64,000 nucleotides of DNA from Mycobacterium cookii (GTDB lineage Bacteria > Actinomycetota > Actinomycetes > Mycobacteriales > Mycobacteriaceae), in contig NZ_AP022569.1 in NCBI RefSeq assembly GCF_010727945.1, positions 2,542,001 through 2,606,000 on the forward strand, written 5' to 3'. The position numbers and the translations under genes are program-made. Positions within the stretch are counted from its first letter, which is position 1. Each line of letters starts with the position of its first letter. Below, piece by piece: positions 9,424 to 17,698 of this stretch. Below the pieces are notes generated by a model that worked only from the letters and a program-made list of their open reading frames with translations, did not search any database and had not been told where the DNA came from.

Positions 9424-9429
9424 AAGCTA
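9424..9429 (-). promoter_or_regulatory. -10 element, leaderless start of SRPBCC copy 2
   Basis: TAGCTT on the minus strand lies 8 bases before the GTG at 9415. The sequence around it (GTTGCTAG) is shared with the upstream region of copy 1, so the promoter was duplicated with the gene. Confidence 0.45.
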
Positions 9430-9464
9430 GCAACGCGGTCCGCTTTCCATCGGCAACTGCGGAA

Positions 9465-10589
9465 TTACCAGCCGATTTCGTCGAGCGGGGTAGCGGCGGC
9501 CGGCGGCGACCCAACCGGTCCGGGCGGTGTGCGGGAGAACCGTGGCGCCGGTGCGGCCTGGTCGACTCCGCCCGTGTTGATCACCGTCGCCCGCGCGGTG
9601 AGATGGGGGTCGGCGGCGGCTTCACTCCACGTCAAAACCGGCGTGACGCACGCGTCGGTACCGTCGAAGACGCTCGCCCACTCGTCGCGCGTCTTGCTCG
9701 CGAATCGCTCGGTGAAGACTTCGAACATCTCTGGGTACGAACCAATTTCGAATTGGCCGGGCACCTCGTCGGCCGCCAGGCCCACTCCGGCGAGCAGCTG
9801 GGCGAAGAACTGCGGCTCGATAGCGCCGACGGCCATGTACTTGCGATCGGCGGTCTCATAGCAGCGGTAGAACGGTGCGCCGCCGTCGAGCAGAAACGCT
9901 TCGCGCTGGTCGCGCAGCGCGCCGGTCGACTTCATCGTCCACATCATCTGGGCCAGCACGCTGACGCCGTCGACCATCGCGGCGTCGATCACCTGACCCT
10001 TGCCCGACCGCTCCCGCTCGTACAGCGCGGCCACGATGCCCAACAGAACGAACATCGAACCGCCGCCGAAGTCGGCGACCAGATTCAGCGGCGGCATCGG
10101 CGGCCGGTCACGATGACCGAGCGCCGACAGCGCCCCGGTCTGCGACAGGTAGTTGATGTCGTGGCCTGCGGTCCTGGCCCGCGGCCCGTCCTGTCCCCAT
10201 CCGGTGATGCGCGCAAAGATCAGCCGCGGGTTGACCGCCGCGCAGTCGTCCGGGCCGATGCCGAGTCGCTCGCAGGTCCCGGGGCGAAAGCAGTCCAGCA
10301 GCACGTCGGCCTTCGCGGCCAGATCCAGCAGCGACTTCGGGTCGGCCTTGACGTCCAAGTCCACGGTTCGCTTGCCGCGGTGCAGCAGGTCGCGATCCTC
10401 GGCGGGCATCGTCAGTGTCGTTCGGTGGCGACCCGCTTCACCCGGCTTCGCCGCGCTCGCGATCGCCACGCCGGGCCGGCGTACCCGCACCACGTCGGCG
10501 CCCAGGTCCGCGAGCACCATCCCCGCGTGCGGGCCCGGTCCGATGCCGCCGAGTTCGATCACCCGCACCCCGTCCAGGGGGCCGGTCAA
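9465..10589 (-). CDS. far: Alpha-methylacyl-CoA racemase / CaiB-BaiF family protein
   Basis: A 374-residue family III CoA-transferase/racemase. The N-terminus has the fold signature GVRVIELGGIGPGPHAGMVL, and the catalytic aspartate region is AGHDINYLSQTGALSALG (Asp144), the racemase version of the motif. Such enzymes invert the alpha-methyl centre of branched acyl-CoA (pristanoyl-CoA or a steroid side chain) so that beta-oxidation can proceed. From memory it matches M. tuberculosis Far (Rv0855). The gene overlaps the upstream SRPBCC gene by 4 bases (ATGA), so the two are translationally coupled. Confidence 0.85.
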   Translation of the reverse strand: MTGPLDGVRVIELGGIGPGPHAGMVLADLGADVVRVRRPGVAIASAAKPGEAGRHRTTLTMPAEDRDLLHRGKRTVDLDVKADPKSLLDLAAKADVLLDCFRPGTCERLGIGPDDCAAVNPRLIFARITGWGQDGPRARTAGHDINYLSQTGALSALGHRDRPPMPPLNLVADFGGGSMFVLLGIVAALYERERSGKGQVIDAAMVDGVSVLAQMMWTMKSTGALRDQREAFLLDGGAPFYRCYETADRKYMAVGAIEPQFFAQLLAGVGLAADEVPGQFEIGSYPEMFEVFTERFASKTRDEWASVFDGTDACVTPVLTWSEAAADPHLTARATVINTGGVDQAAPAPRFSRTPPGPVGSPPAAATPLDEIGW

Positions 10590-11032
10590 GCGTCGCCCTT
10601 CTTGAGTTCCAGCACCCGGTCGCGCAGACCCTTGGTCCCGGTGTCGACCGTTCCTTTGATGGCGCGCTTGAGGACGAAACCGGGCAGCGGCACCACCGGG
10701 TCGACGCTGAGTTCGAAGGTGACTTTGGTGTTGTCACCGTCGGGCGTCAGCGTGTACGACGCGTCCTGCGAGCGTTGCTGACCGGAGCTGATCAGCGTCC
10801 AGCTGACCTTGTTCTTGCTCCACGTGTAGGCCACCACTTGTTCGTCGGTGATGCCCGCCGCCTTCACCTTCATCTTCACTTTGAGCGGGCGCCCGTTCTT
10901 GTCCTTCTCGAGCACTTCGGCGCTCTGATGCGGCGGCGACCATTCGGTCACGGTGTCCAGATCGCCGATGACGTCCAGGATCTCCTCCGGGCTGGCCTCG
11001 ATGACGATTTCGCGGGTTTCGTTGATTGCCAT
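10586..11032 (-). CDS. SRPBCC (START-like) ligand-binding protein, copy 3
   Basis: A 148-residue helix-grip protein, more diverged than the other two copies but with the same layout ([26 protein letters not shown], then [11 protein letters not shown]). It is lysine-rich rather than arginine-rich in the middle strands. It is the first gene of a two-gene unit with far, overlapping it by ATGA, which suggests that the bound ligand could be the branched acyl-CoA or its free acid; this is inference. The ATG at 11032 follows a TATCGT -10 box by 6 bases with no Shine-Dalgarno. From memory it corresponds to Rv0854. Confidence 0.85.
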   Translation of the reverse strand: MAINETREIVIEASPEEILDVIGDLDTVTEWSPPHQSAEVLEKDKNGRPLKVKMKVKAAGITDEQVVAYTWSKNKVSWTLISSGQQRSQDASYTLTPDGDNTKVTFELSVDPVVPLPGFVLKRAIKGTVDTGTKGLRDRVLELKKGDA

Positions 11033-11038
11033 GTCCGG

Positions 11039-11044
11039 ACGATA
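11039..11044 (-). promoter_or_regulatory. -10 element, leaderless start of SRPBCC copy 3
   Basis: TATCGT on the minus strand lies 6 bases before the ATG at 11032. It is one half of a 68-base divergent region whose other half is the pdc promoter. Confidence 0.45.
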
Positions 11045-11087
11045 GCGAGGCGACGCCGCGCGGACGGCGTTTTCGACCGCAGACGCG

Positions 11088-11093
11088 TACCGT
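11088..11093 (+). promoter_or_regulatory. -10 element, leaderless start of pdc
   Basis: TACCGT lies 7 bases before the GTG at 11101. The lack of a Shine-Dalgarno supports a leaderless mRNA and decides between this GTG and the in-frame ATG at 11026. Confidence 0.5.
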
Positions 11094-11100
11094 CGTCCTC

Positions 11101-12774
11101 GTGAATGACCCGTCCTACACCGTCGGCGATTACCTGCTGGACCGCCTGGCCGAACTCGGTGTCACCGAAGTATTCGGCGTGCCCGGTGACTACAACCTGG
11201 AATTCCTGGACCACATCGTGGCGCACCCGCAGCTGCGATGGGTCGGCAACGCCAACGAGCTGAACGCCGGATACGCCGCCGACGGCTATGGCCGGCTGCG
11301 TGGATTATCAGCTGTGGTAACCACATTCGGGGTCGGCGAGCTGTCGGCGGCGAACGCGATCGCGGGTAGCTACGCCGAGCACGTGCCGGTGGTGCACATC
11401 GTCGGCGGGCCGTCGAAAGACGCGCAGGGCACCCGCCGGGCCCTGCATCATTCGCTGGGCGACGGCGACTTCGAGCACTTCCTGCGCGTCAGCCGGGAAA
11501 TCACCTGTGCCCAGGCCAATCTCATGCCGGCGACGGCGACCAGGGAGATCGACCGGGTGCTCAGCGAAGTACGCGAACAGCGACGGCCCGGGTATCTGCT
11601 GTTGCCCACCGATGTGGCCCGCTTCGAAACCGAACCCCCGACCGCCCCGCTGCCCCGATATACCGGCGGCACCAGCCCGCGGGCGTTGGCGCAATTCGCC
11701 GATGCCGCAGCCGAACTCATCGCCGACCAGCAGCTGACCGTGCTGGCCGACCTGTTGGTGCACCGCCTCAACACCGTCGACAAGCTCGAGGCGCTGCTGG
11801 CAGCCGACGTGGTCCCACACGCCACGCTTACGTGGGGCAAGAGCCTGGTCGACGAGAGTGCACCGGAATTTCTGGGCATCTATGCGGGCGCGGCGAGCGC
11901 CGAACCGGTCCGTCGTGCGATCGAGGACGCGCCCGTGCTGGTGACCGCGGGCGTGGTGTTCACCGACATGGTCAGTGGCTTCTTCAGTCAGCGCATCGAT
12001 CCCGCCAGGACCATCGACGTCGGGGTACAGCAGAGCACGGTCGGCAACCTGGTGTTCGCGCCGCTGGAGATGGGAGCCGCGCTGGATGCTGTCACCTCGA
12101 TTCTCACCAAGCGGGGTGTCAAGTCGCCGGCGGTCACGTCGCCGTCCCACCAGGTGCAACCGAGCAAGCCCGACCGCGACCTACCGCTGAGCCAAAAAGT
12201 GTTGTGGGACAGGTTCTGTGACGCGCTCACCCCCGGCAACATCGTCCTCGCCGATCAGGGCACCTCGTTTTACGGCATGGCCACCCACCGGCTACCCCAG
12301 GGCGTGACGTTCATCGGCCAGCCGTTGTGGGGGTCGATCGGATACACGCTGCCGGCCACCCTCGGCGCGGGACTTGCCGAACGCGATCGCAGGCCGGTGC
12401 TGCTGATCGGCGACGGCGCCGCCCAGCTGACCGTTCAAGAGCTGGGCACCTTTTCGCGCGAGGGACTGTCGCCGGTGATCGTCCTGGTCAACAACGACGG
12501 TTACACCATCGAGCGGATGATTCACGGAAAAACAGCGCCCTACAACGACATCGTCGCGTGGCGCTGGGCCGACATTCCCACCGCGCTCGGCGTGACCAAC
12601 CATCTCTTCTTCCGCGCCGAGAACTACGGCGAACTCGACGACGCGTTCGTCGCGGCGGCCGATCACCGCGACCGGATGGTGTTGATCGAGGCGGTCGTGC
12701 CGCGACTCGACATCCCCGACCTGTTGACCCAACTCGTCGCGCCCACCTCCGCGGACGGCAGCCCGCGCCGCTAA
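11101..12774 (+). CDS. pdc: Thiamine-diphosphate 2-oxoacid decarboxylase (indolepyruvate / branched-chain type)
   Basis: A 557-residue ThDP enzyme of the pyruvate/indolepyruvate decarboxylase group. The N-terminal PYR domain has the cofactor-activating glutamate in [15 protein letters not shown] (Glu53) and the HH pair in [10 protein letters not shown]. The C-terminal PP domain has the ThDP/Mg motif GDGAAQ at about residue 437, ending in VNNDG. It decarboxylates 2-oxo acids to aldehydes. The closest remembered relative is Rv0853c, a branched-chain and aromatic 2-keto acid decarboxylase. The GTG at 11101 was preferred over an in-frame ATG 75 bases upstream because of the -10 box and the conserved N-terminus. 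It converges on a Bfd-like gene 3 bases away. Confidence 0.9.
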   Translation: MNDPSYTVGDYLLDRLAELGVTEVFGVPGDYNLEFLDHIVAHPQLRWVGNANELNAGYAADGYGRLRGLSAVVTTFGVGELSAANAIAGSYAEHVPVVHIVGGPSKDAQGTRRALHHSLGDGDFEHFLRVSREITCAQANLMPATATREIDRVLSEVREQRRPGYLLLPTDVARFETEPPTAPLPRYTGGTSPRALAQFADAAAELIADQQLTVLADLLVHRLNTVDKLEALLAADVVPHATLTWGKSLVDESAPEFLGIYAGAASAEPVRRAIEDAPVLVTAGVVFTDMVSGFFSQRIDPARTIDVGVQQSTVGNLVFAPLEMGAALDAVTSILTKRGVKSPAVTSPSHQVQPSKPDRDLPLSQKVLWDRFCDALTPGNIVLADQGTSFYGMATHRLPQGVTFIGQPLWGSIGYTLPATLGAGLAERDRRPVLLIGDGAAQLTVQELGTFSREGLSPVIVLVNNDGYTIERMIHGKTAPYNDIVAWRWADIPTALGVTNHLFFRAENYGELDDAFVAAADHRDRMVLIEAVVPRLDIPDLLTQLVAPTSADGSPRR

Positions 12775-12777
12775 GCG

Positions 12778-12963
12778 CTAGAGGCGCAGGCGCTTCCGGT
12801 CGCCACCCTGCGCGCCGAGCAGCAGTCGCAGGGTGCGCCGGCACCGGCCACACTCGGCGCCCGCCCCGCAGGCTTTCGAAATCTCCTTGGTCGTCGACGC
12901 GCCGCCGGCGATGGCATCGGCCACCACCTGGCTGGTGATGCCGTTACACAAGCAGACGAACAC
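12778..12963 (-). CDS. Bacterioferritin-associated ferredoxin-like [2Fe-2S] protein
   Basis: A 61-residue BFD-like protein. The four cysteine ligands are Cys4 and Cys6 (CLC) and Cys38 and Cys41 (CGRC), the classic CxC...CxxC spacing. Bfd proteins bind bacterioferritin and pass electrons to release iron, but BFD-like domains also serve as small electron carriers. There is no ferritin gene nearby. It sits 12 bases after the hypothetical gene at 12976 on the same strand, so an operon with the acyl-CoA synthetase cluster is likely. The start is a GTG. The short basic C-terminus (GGDRKRLRL) is typical of mycobacterial copies. Confidence 0.8.
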   Translation of the reverse strand: MFVCLCNGITSQVVADAIAGGASTTKEISKACGAGAECGRCRRTLRLLLGAQGGDRKRLRL

Positions 12964-12975
12964 CGAACGGCCCGT

Positions 12976-13605
12976 TCATTCTTCGATGCGCATCATGTCG
13001 GAGAACGTGCCGACGAACACCGGTGGATAGGCGCCCCTGCCGGCACCCGCTATCCACGGGGCGGCGTGGTCGGGATTTTCGATCCACTGCCGCGCGCGGT
13101 CCTCGTCGTCGAGTTCCTGCAGGATCATCACCTCGTGACCATCGTCGAAAGCACGGAACAGCCGAGTCTCCCGGATGCCGGCGGCCTCGAATCTCGGCAA
13201 GGCACCACGGATTTCAGTGGTCAGCGTGGCCACATCGTCTACTGACGCCATTGCGGCGACGACGACGCCGGGCGCCGTGCGGGCTGGCACGTCGACGGAT
13301 CCGAACCGTTCGACGATCTCGCCGGCGAACACCGCCGGAAGGTCCTCGACGCCGACGGCGTCGAACCAGTCGAAGAACACCCGTGACCGCAACAGCTCGA
13401 CGATCGGTTCCCGGCTGCGCACTCCGATCGTCACGAGCACGCGGCCGTAATCGTGTGTCGAGGTGTAGACCAGAACATGGTGCGCACCGATGCCGGCCAG
13501 CGCGGACCTACGGCGCTGCAGCAGTGGCCACACCTGGTCCGGGTCGGGCACGCGGTAGTCCGATGCGATCACCATCGAATGCGAAGGCGGGCCTCCTGGA
13601 CTCAT
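12976..13605 (-). CDS. Conserved hypothetical protein of the acyl-CoA synthetase operon
   Basis: A 209-residue soluble protein with no signal peptide or membrane segment. It seems to have two similar halves of alternating strands and helices. Residues ~10-100 include HHVLVYTSTHDYGRVLVTIG and a paired helix. Residues ~110-205 (ALPRFEAAGIRETRLFRAF through MILQELDDEDRARQWIEN) resemble a dimeric alpha-beta barrel as in antibiotic-biosynthesis monooxygenases. That assignment is tentative. The start ATG overlaps the stop of the upstream acyl-CoA synthetase by 4 bases, so it is translationally coupled to it. Function is not known. Confidence 0.75.
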   Translation of the reverse strand: MSPGGPPSHSMVIASDYRVPDPDQVWPLLQRRRSALAGIGAHHVLVYTSTHDYGRVLVTIGVRSREPIVELLRSRVFFDWFDAVGVEDLPAVFAGEIVERFGSVDVPARTAPGVVVAAMASVDDVATLTTEIRGALPRFEAAGIRETRLFRAFDDGHEVMILQELDDEDRARQWIENPDHAAPWIAGAGRGAYPPVFVGTFSDMMRIEE

Positions 13606-15005
13606 CGAAGCTGGTCCTTCATCACCTTCCCAGTGGCGTTCAACGGCAACTCACTGAGGAATTCGACATATCGCGGGGCCTTGAACCCAGCCATCCGTTC
13701 GCGGCACCACGACATCAGGTCGGACTCCGACACAGGCGCTTTCGTCACCACGAAGGCCTTGCCCACCTGCCCGAGCCGCTCGTCGGGCACACCGACGACG
13801 GCGACCTGAGCGACCGCGGGGTGTTCCAGCATGAAGCCCTCGATTTCAGCAGGGTAGGCATTGAAGCCGCCAACGATGAACATGTCCTTTTTACGCCCGT
13901 CGATCCTCAGCCGACCGGCATCGTCGAAATTCCCCAGATCTCCGGTGTGCAGCCAGCCGTCGCTGTCGATCGCGTTCGCGGTGGCCACGGGGTCGTCGAG
14001 GTAGCCCTGCATCACCCCGTATCCCCGGACCAGCACCTCGCCGTCGTCGGCGATGCGCACCTCGACGTCCTCGCAAGGCAGGCCCGCGGTGGTGGCCACG
14101 TCCTCGAACGAGTCTCCGGGCCGCGACAGCGTCACGTTGCCGGCTTCGGTAAGGCCGTAGCCGGTCATCAGCGTCTGGAAGGGCAGCTCGTCGTGGATGC
14201 GGCGCACCAGTTCGACCGGGATGTCGGCGGCACCGGTCACCCCTGCCCGCAGCGTCGCGAGCTTGGTCTTATCGGAGACCGTCAGCAACGAGTGGTACAT
14301 CGTCGGCGGACCGGGCAGCATTGTGATGCGTTCTTGGTCAATGAGATTCACCACCGAGTCGACATCGAACACCGCGAGTGGCAGCATCGTCGCACCACGC
14401 AGGAACGAGGAGATCAAGCCCGCCTTCAGGCCGAAAGTGTGGAAGTACGGGTTGATCTGGAGGTAGCGGTCACCCTCGCGCAGATCCGCGAGCGTGGCCC
14501 ATTCCTCGTACATCCGCAGCGTCTGGTAGTGGTTCATCATCGCGCCCTTGGGGCGTCCGGTGGTGCCGGAGGTGAAGATGATGTCGGCGATATCGGTGCC
14601 GCTGACCGATCGCTCGAATGGTGAGCCGCTGGAAAGGAAATCGGACTTCAGGTCGATGACGGGTATGCCGGCCGGTGCGGTGAAATCCTGACCGAGGAAA
14701 CCCTTGTGGACGAGGACAGCTTTGGCCGCGCTGCGGGTGATGATGTCGCCGGCTTCCTCCGGCTTGAACCGCGTGTTCACCGGCACCAACACGCCCCCGG
14801 CGGTGAGCAGTCCGAAGGCGGCGATGATCCATTCCGCCGAGTTCGGTGCCCAGAGCGCGACGCGGTCGCCTTTGGCGATGCCTAGGTCAGCGAAAGCTCC
14901 CGCAGCGCAGCGGATCCGGTCGACAACGTCGCGAAAGGTGTAGCGCAGCGGACCGTCGACAATCGCTTCTGCGTCACCGAAGCGGTCCGCTGCGCTCGAG
15001 ACCAT
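13602..15005 (-). CDS. Acyl-CoA synthetase (FadD family, AMP-forming)
   Basis: A 467-residue ANL-superfamily ligase. The P-loop A3 core is FTSGTTGRPKGAMMNH, A5 is MTGYGLTEAG, the hinge is DGWLHTGDLG then DGRKKDMFIVGGFNAYPAEIE, and the catalytic lysine is near the end in LNATGKVMKDQL. It activates a carboxylic acid to its CoA thioester through an acyl-adenylate. The ATG at 15005 gives a slightly short N-terminus. The coding frame continues upstream (LKIQNWETIPE) to a CTG at 15038, just after the stop of the amidohydrolase gene, so a non-ATG start there is plausible. It belongs to a minus-strand unit with the amidohydrolase upstream and the coupled hypothetical and Bfd downstream. Confidence 0.9.
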   Translation of the reverse strand: MVSSAADRFGDAEAIVDGPLRYTFRDVVDRIRCAAGAFADLGIAKGDRVALWAPNSAEWIIAAFGLLTAGGVLVPVNTRFKPEEAGDIITRSAAKAVLVHKGFLGQDFTAPAGIPVIDLKSDFLSSGSPFERSVSGTDIADIIFTSGTTGRPKGAMMNHYQTLRMYEEWATLADLREGDRYLQINPYFHTFGLKAGLISSFLRGATMLPLAVFDVDSVVNLIDQERITMLPGPPTMYHSLLTVSDKTKLATLRAGVTGAADIPVELVRRIHDELPFQTLMTGYGLTEAGNVTLSRPGDSFEDVATTAGLPCEDVEVRIADDGEVLVRGYGVMQGYLDDPVATANAIDSDGWLHTGDLGNFDDAGRLRIDGRKKDMFIVGGFNAYPAEIEGFMLEHPAVAQVAVVGVPDERLGQVGKAFVVTKAPVSESDLMSWCRERMAGFKAPRYVEFLSELPLNATGKVMKDQLR

Positions 15006-15044
15006 CTCGGGGATGGTCTCCCAGTTTTGAATCTTCAGGGGCCG

Positions 15045-16235
15045 CTATACCGTGACGAGACGAGACAGGTTGCCGCCCATGATCTTCGCCTGGTCGTCCA
15101 CGGACAGGTGCGACAGCGCGTTGACGTAGAAGGTCGGCTCCGCCAGTCCTTCCGGATGCGGCCAGTCCGAGCCGTACAACACCTGATCCACGCCGACGAG
15201 GTTGACCAGATCGTCGATGCCGTCCTCGAAGAACGGGCTGACGTGGATCCGGTTCTTGACCATCTCGACGGGGTCGCTCGGGAACGCCTCCGGGGCCTTC
15301 CGGAAGACCTCGGCCAGTCCGTCGAGCAACGGGGTCATCCACTTCGAGCCGGCCTCGACGATCGCGACCTTCAGCTTGGGATGGCGGTAGAGCGCACCAT
15401 GGATCACCCACGACCCGACCGAGTCCTGGATCGGCCGCCACTCGTTGAGGATGCCCATCGCGTTGGTCTGGAACGGCAGCATCTCCTGGTCGGCGCCGTC
15501 CCATTCCGAGGTGTAGCGGGAGTAGCCGCTGTCGCTGGAGTGCATACCGACCAGCAGGTCGTGCTCGACGACCCGCTCCCAGAACGGGTCAAACTCGGGC
15601 ACCGCGAACGACCGCGGGCCGCGGAAGCCTGGGACCGGTGCCGGACGGACCAGGATGCAGCGTGCACCGCGCTTGACCGCCCATTCCAACTCCTCGATCG
15701 CCTTCTCGACGATCGGCAGGGTGATGACCGGGGTGGTGAAGATCCGGTTCTGGTAGTTGAAGCCCCAGACCTCATCGAGCCACTCGTTGAGCGCGTGGAC
15801 CAGGACGTGGATGGCGACCGGGTCGTCGCGCAGCCGCTCCTCCAGCAGGCTGGCCAGCGTCGGGAACATCAGGGTGCGGTCCAGACCCAGCTTGTTCATC
15901 TCCTCCAGGCGTGGTCCGGGCTCGAAGAACGCCGGGATGGCCCGCATCGGCTCACCGAACAGTTCGCGCTTGGTCTTGCCGTCCGGGTTGCCGTATTTGA
16001 AGTACTCCTCCCAGGCACCCGGCCGGGCGACGACCTCGAAGGTCGGGTTGGGGATGTAGTTGCTGATCTGGCCGCGGATCGCGATCTTGGTCCGCCCGTT
16101 GATCTGGACGTACTGGACATAGTCCTTGTACTCCTTGGGCAGGAACTTGGTCAGCGCCTCCGGCGGTTCGTAGAGATGGTTGTCGGCGTCAAAGATCGGA
16201 AACGGGACGTCTTCCCGGTGCGACAGCTGGCCCAT
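15045..16235 (-). CDS. Amidohydrolase-family (amidohydrolase 2) metal-dependent hydrolase/decarboxylase
   Basis: A 396-residue TIM-barrel protein of the amidohydrolase 2 group, related to ACMSD and gamma-resorcylate decarboxylase. The N-terminal metal motif is reduced to FDADNHLYEPPEAL. GMHSSDSGYSRY carries a mid-barrel histidine, and YGSDWPHPEG provides the conserved catalytic aspartate. In mycobacteria this subfamily is common beside fadD, fadE and P450 genes and may decarboxylate or hydrolyse CoA-linked intermediates; the exact reaction is not known. The ATG has a strong AAGGAGG Shine-Dalgarno. A near-perfect TGAGAATA palindrome lies 21 bases upstream, so the operon is probably repressor-controlled. 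Confidence 0.85.
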   Translation of the reverse strand: MGQLSHREDVPFPIFDADNHLYEPPEALTKFLPKEYKDYVQYVQINGRTKIAIRGQISNYIPNPTFEVVARPGAWEEYFKYGNPDGKTKRELFGEPMRAIPAFFEPGPRLEEMNKLGLDRTLMFPTLASLLEERLRDDPVAIHVLVHALNEWLDEVWGFNYQNRIFTTPVITLPIVEKAIEELEWAVKRGARCILVRPAPVPGFRGPRSFAVPEFDPFWERVVEHDLLVGMHSSDSGYSRYTSEWDGADQEMLPFQTNAMGILNEWRPIQDSVGSWVIHGALYRHPKLKVAIVEAGSKWMTPLLDGLAEVFRKAPEAFPSDPVEMVKNRIHVSPFFEDGIDDLVNLVGVDQVLYGSDWPHPEGLAEPTFYVNALSHLSVDDQAKIMGGNLSRLVTV

Positions 16236-16256
16236 GAAATCCTCCTTACCAGTTTG

Positions 16257-16273
16257 TGAGAATACTATTCTCA
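16257..16273. promoter_or_regulatory. TGAGA-N7-TCTCA operator (copy 1)
   Basis: TGAGAATACTATTCTCA is a perfect palindrome around its central base. On the minus strand its centre reads TAGTAT, a -10-like hexamer, so repressor binding would cover the promoter of the amidohydrolase-fadD operon. A 16/17 identical copy occurs at 42089, and weaker copies at 36941, 43062 and 57015. Confidence 0.7.
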
Positions 16274-16393
16274 GTCCGAGGCTACCGCAATGCCCTCAGG
16301 TGCTGAGCGACAGGTTCGACGGGAATTTTGCGCATTGGCGCAAGCCCCCCACCGGCAGACGTTAGGGTCATGTGACAGGCAATGGTGATGCTG

Positions 16394-16410
16394 TTCTCCG
16401 CCGAGGAGAA
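16394..16410 (+). promoter_or_regulatory. TTCTC-N7-GAGAA element (copy 1)
   Basis: TTCTCCGCCGAGGAGAA has 6-base palindromic arms and is followed 6 bases later by TATCG. The same architecture occurs before two other secreted-protein genes (23548 and 25110). It lies 42 bases before the start at 16453, where a promoter would be expected. Confidence 0.55.
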
Positions 16411-16452
16411 TGCCGATATCGCCCCTGCGTCAATGGGTGGCCGGAGGTGCGC

Positions 16453-16872
16453 ATGACAACCATCGGTAAAGGCACGATCGCGATTGCCGCGCTGTCCGCG
16501 GCGAGTGCGCTGGTCGCCGTGCCGGCTCGGGCGGATGACCCGCCCATGCACGAGGTCAAGTACGTCATCACGGCGGCCAGCCCGATCTGGGCCGACATCT
16601 ACTACCTCGACCAGGACCCTGGGAAGTTCTCCAACTACAGCCACAACCCGTACCAGTTCACGCCCAACGTCCAGGCCGACATCGCGCCGGGCCATCCCTG
16701 GGTGTCACCGCCGGTGATGCTGGCGAATCCCGACCAGTACGCGATGGTCGCGGTCAGCACCGGTACCGAACCGGGCACGCCGATGTTTCACTGCGCTCTG
16801 ATCGTCGACGGGGTCGTCAAGGCCTCGCAGGATGGGCCGAAGGGCGCGCTCTGTTCGCTGCGTAACTGGTGA
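16453..16872 (+). CDS. Secreted MmpS-like protein
   Basis: A 139-residue exported protein. The N-terminus is a Sec signal peptide with cleavage expected after PARA near residue 27. The mature part (VKYVITAASPIWADIYYLDQD through CALIVDGVVKAS) resembles the soluble beta-sandwich domain of MmpS proteins, including the paired cysteines and the IVDGVVK strand. Unlike true MmpS it has a cleavable leader and no mmpL gene beside it. The start at 16453 is set by GGAGGTG at good spacing; a longer frame upstream has no signal sequence. It is convergent with the TetR gene 5 bases downstream. A role in lipid or siderophore handling is only inferred. Confidence 0.75.
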   Translation: MTTIGKGTIAIAALSAASALVAVPARADDPPMHEVKYVITAASPIWADIYYLDQDPGKFSNYSHNPYQFTPNVQADIAPGHPWVSPPVMLANPDQYAMVAVSTGTEPGTPMFHCALIVDGVVKASQDGPKGALCSLRNW

Positions 16873-16877
16873 GGCGA

Positions 16878-17468
16878 CTAGATTTCGGGGTCGCCTTCCA
16901 AATGGCGCAGATAGCTCTCGACGATCTCGATCGTCTCGTCATGCCCGGCGGACATGTCGAGCGCCCGCTCGATCACCAGCACCCGGGACACGCTTGTCAT
17001 CAGCACCGACCACACCAACGGCGGGATTTGCACCCGGGCAACGTCGTAACGATCCAGGATCGTCGTCAGCGCTTTGCGTTGCTCCTCGCGAAAGCGCTCC
17101 GCGTAGTAGGCGATTTCGGCCTTCAGCGCTTTGCGGTGGTTGGCCACCGCGATGAACTCCATGGTGATCGCGGTGGCGGCCGGATCGGTGCTGAACCGCC
17201 ACAGCGCCCACAACGGTTGCGGGGATTGCAGCACCTGCGCCTGCACCTCGAGGCCCGCTTCGGCGCGACGCCGGAACGCCGCGAGGAACAAGTCGTCCAT
17301 GGTGCGGAAGTAGTAGTGGACCAGCTGTGGTTTCAGCGCCGCTTTTTCCGCCACCCGACGCGAAGTGACTGCGGCATAGCCTTCTTCGAGCATCAGGTGT
17401 TCGGCAGCGTCGAGCAGGACGCCGCGGTTCTTGGCTTCCGGCGCCCCGATCCTGCGCTCCGACGTCAT
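16878..17468 (-). CDS. TetR-family transcriptional regulator
   Basis: A 196-residue regulator. The helix-turn-helix lies near residues 25-50 (AAVTSRRVAEKAALKPQLVHYYFRTMDDLF), and the rest is an all-helical ligand domain. The ATG at 17468 is chosen over a longer frame because it gives the usual short lead before the first helix. The gene is divergent from a P450 gene at 17699. The 230-base region between them holds TTAGC-GTCAT-GCTAA, a likely autoregulatory operator, so the regulator probably controls the P450. The ligand is unknown. Confidence 0.85.
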   Translation of the reverse strand: MTSERRIGAPEAKNRGVLLDAAEHLMLEEGYAAVTSRRVAEKAALKPQLVHYYFRTMDDLFLAAFRRRAEAGLEVQAQVLQSPQPLWALWRFSTDPAATAITMEFIAVANHRKALKAEIAYYAERFREEQRKALTTILDRYDVARVQIPPLVWSVLMTSVSRVLVIERALDMSAGHDETIEIVESYLRHLEGDPEI

Positions 17469-17549
17469 GGCTTGGCTCCACGCTCCCGTCGATGTGTTGC
17501 TGAACGTGCCGATCGTAATGTCAGGCGTCGCTCTCGCCTTGACCACGAC

Positions 17550-17564
17550 ATTAGCGTCATGCTA
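17550..17564. promoter_or_regulatory. Inverted repeat, candidate TetR operator
   Basis: TTAGC-GTCAT-GCTAA, 5-base arms with a 5-base spacer, lies in the divergent region between the TetR gene at 16878 and the P450 at 17699, 82 bases before the TetR start. Assignment is by symmetry and location. Confidence 0.45.
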
Positions 17565-17698
17565 AGCAGGTGCTCAGCAATTACTGCACTTTCGTTGATC
17601 TCAGTCCAGGACGGCGCAAAGGCTCATAGCAGCCCGCCGCCCCACACCACGGTTGCCCAAACATCAATGGGCAGACCAGCCTCGGGAGGCGCGCTTAG

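Noticed and set aside
13023..16259. Long plus-strand frames opposite the acyl-CoA synthetase and amidohydrolase genes
   Set aside because: They mirror the minus-strand genes, have no Shine-Dalgarno and an Arg/Asp-rich composition without any recognisable domain.
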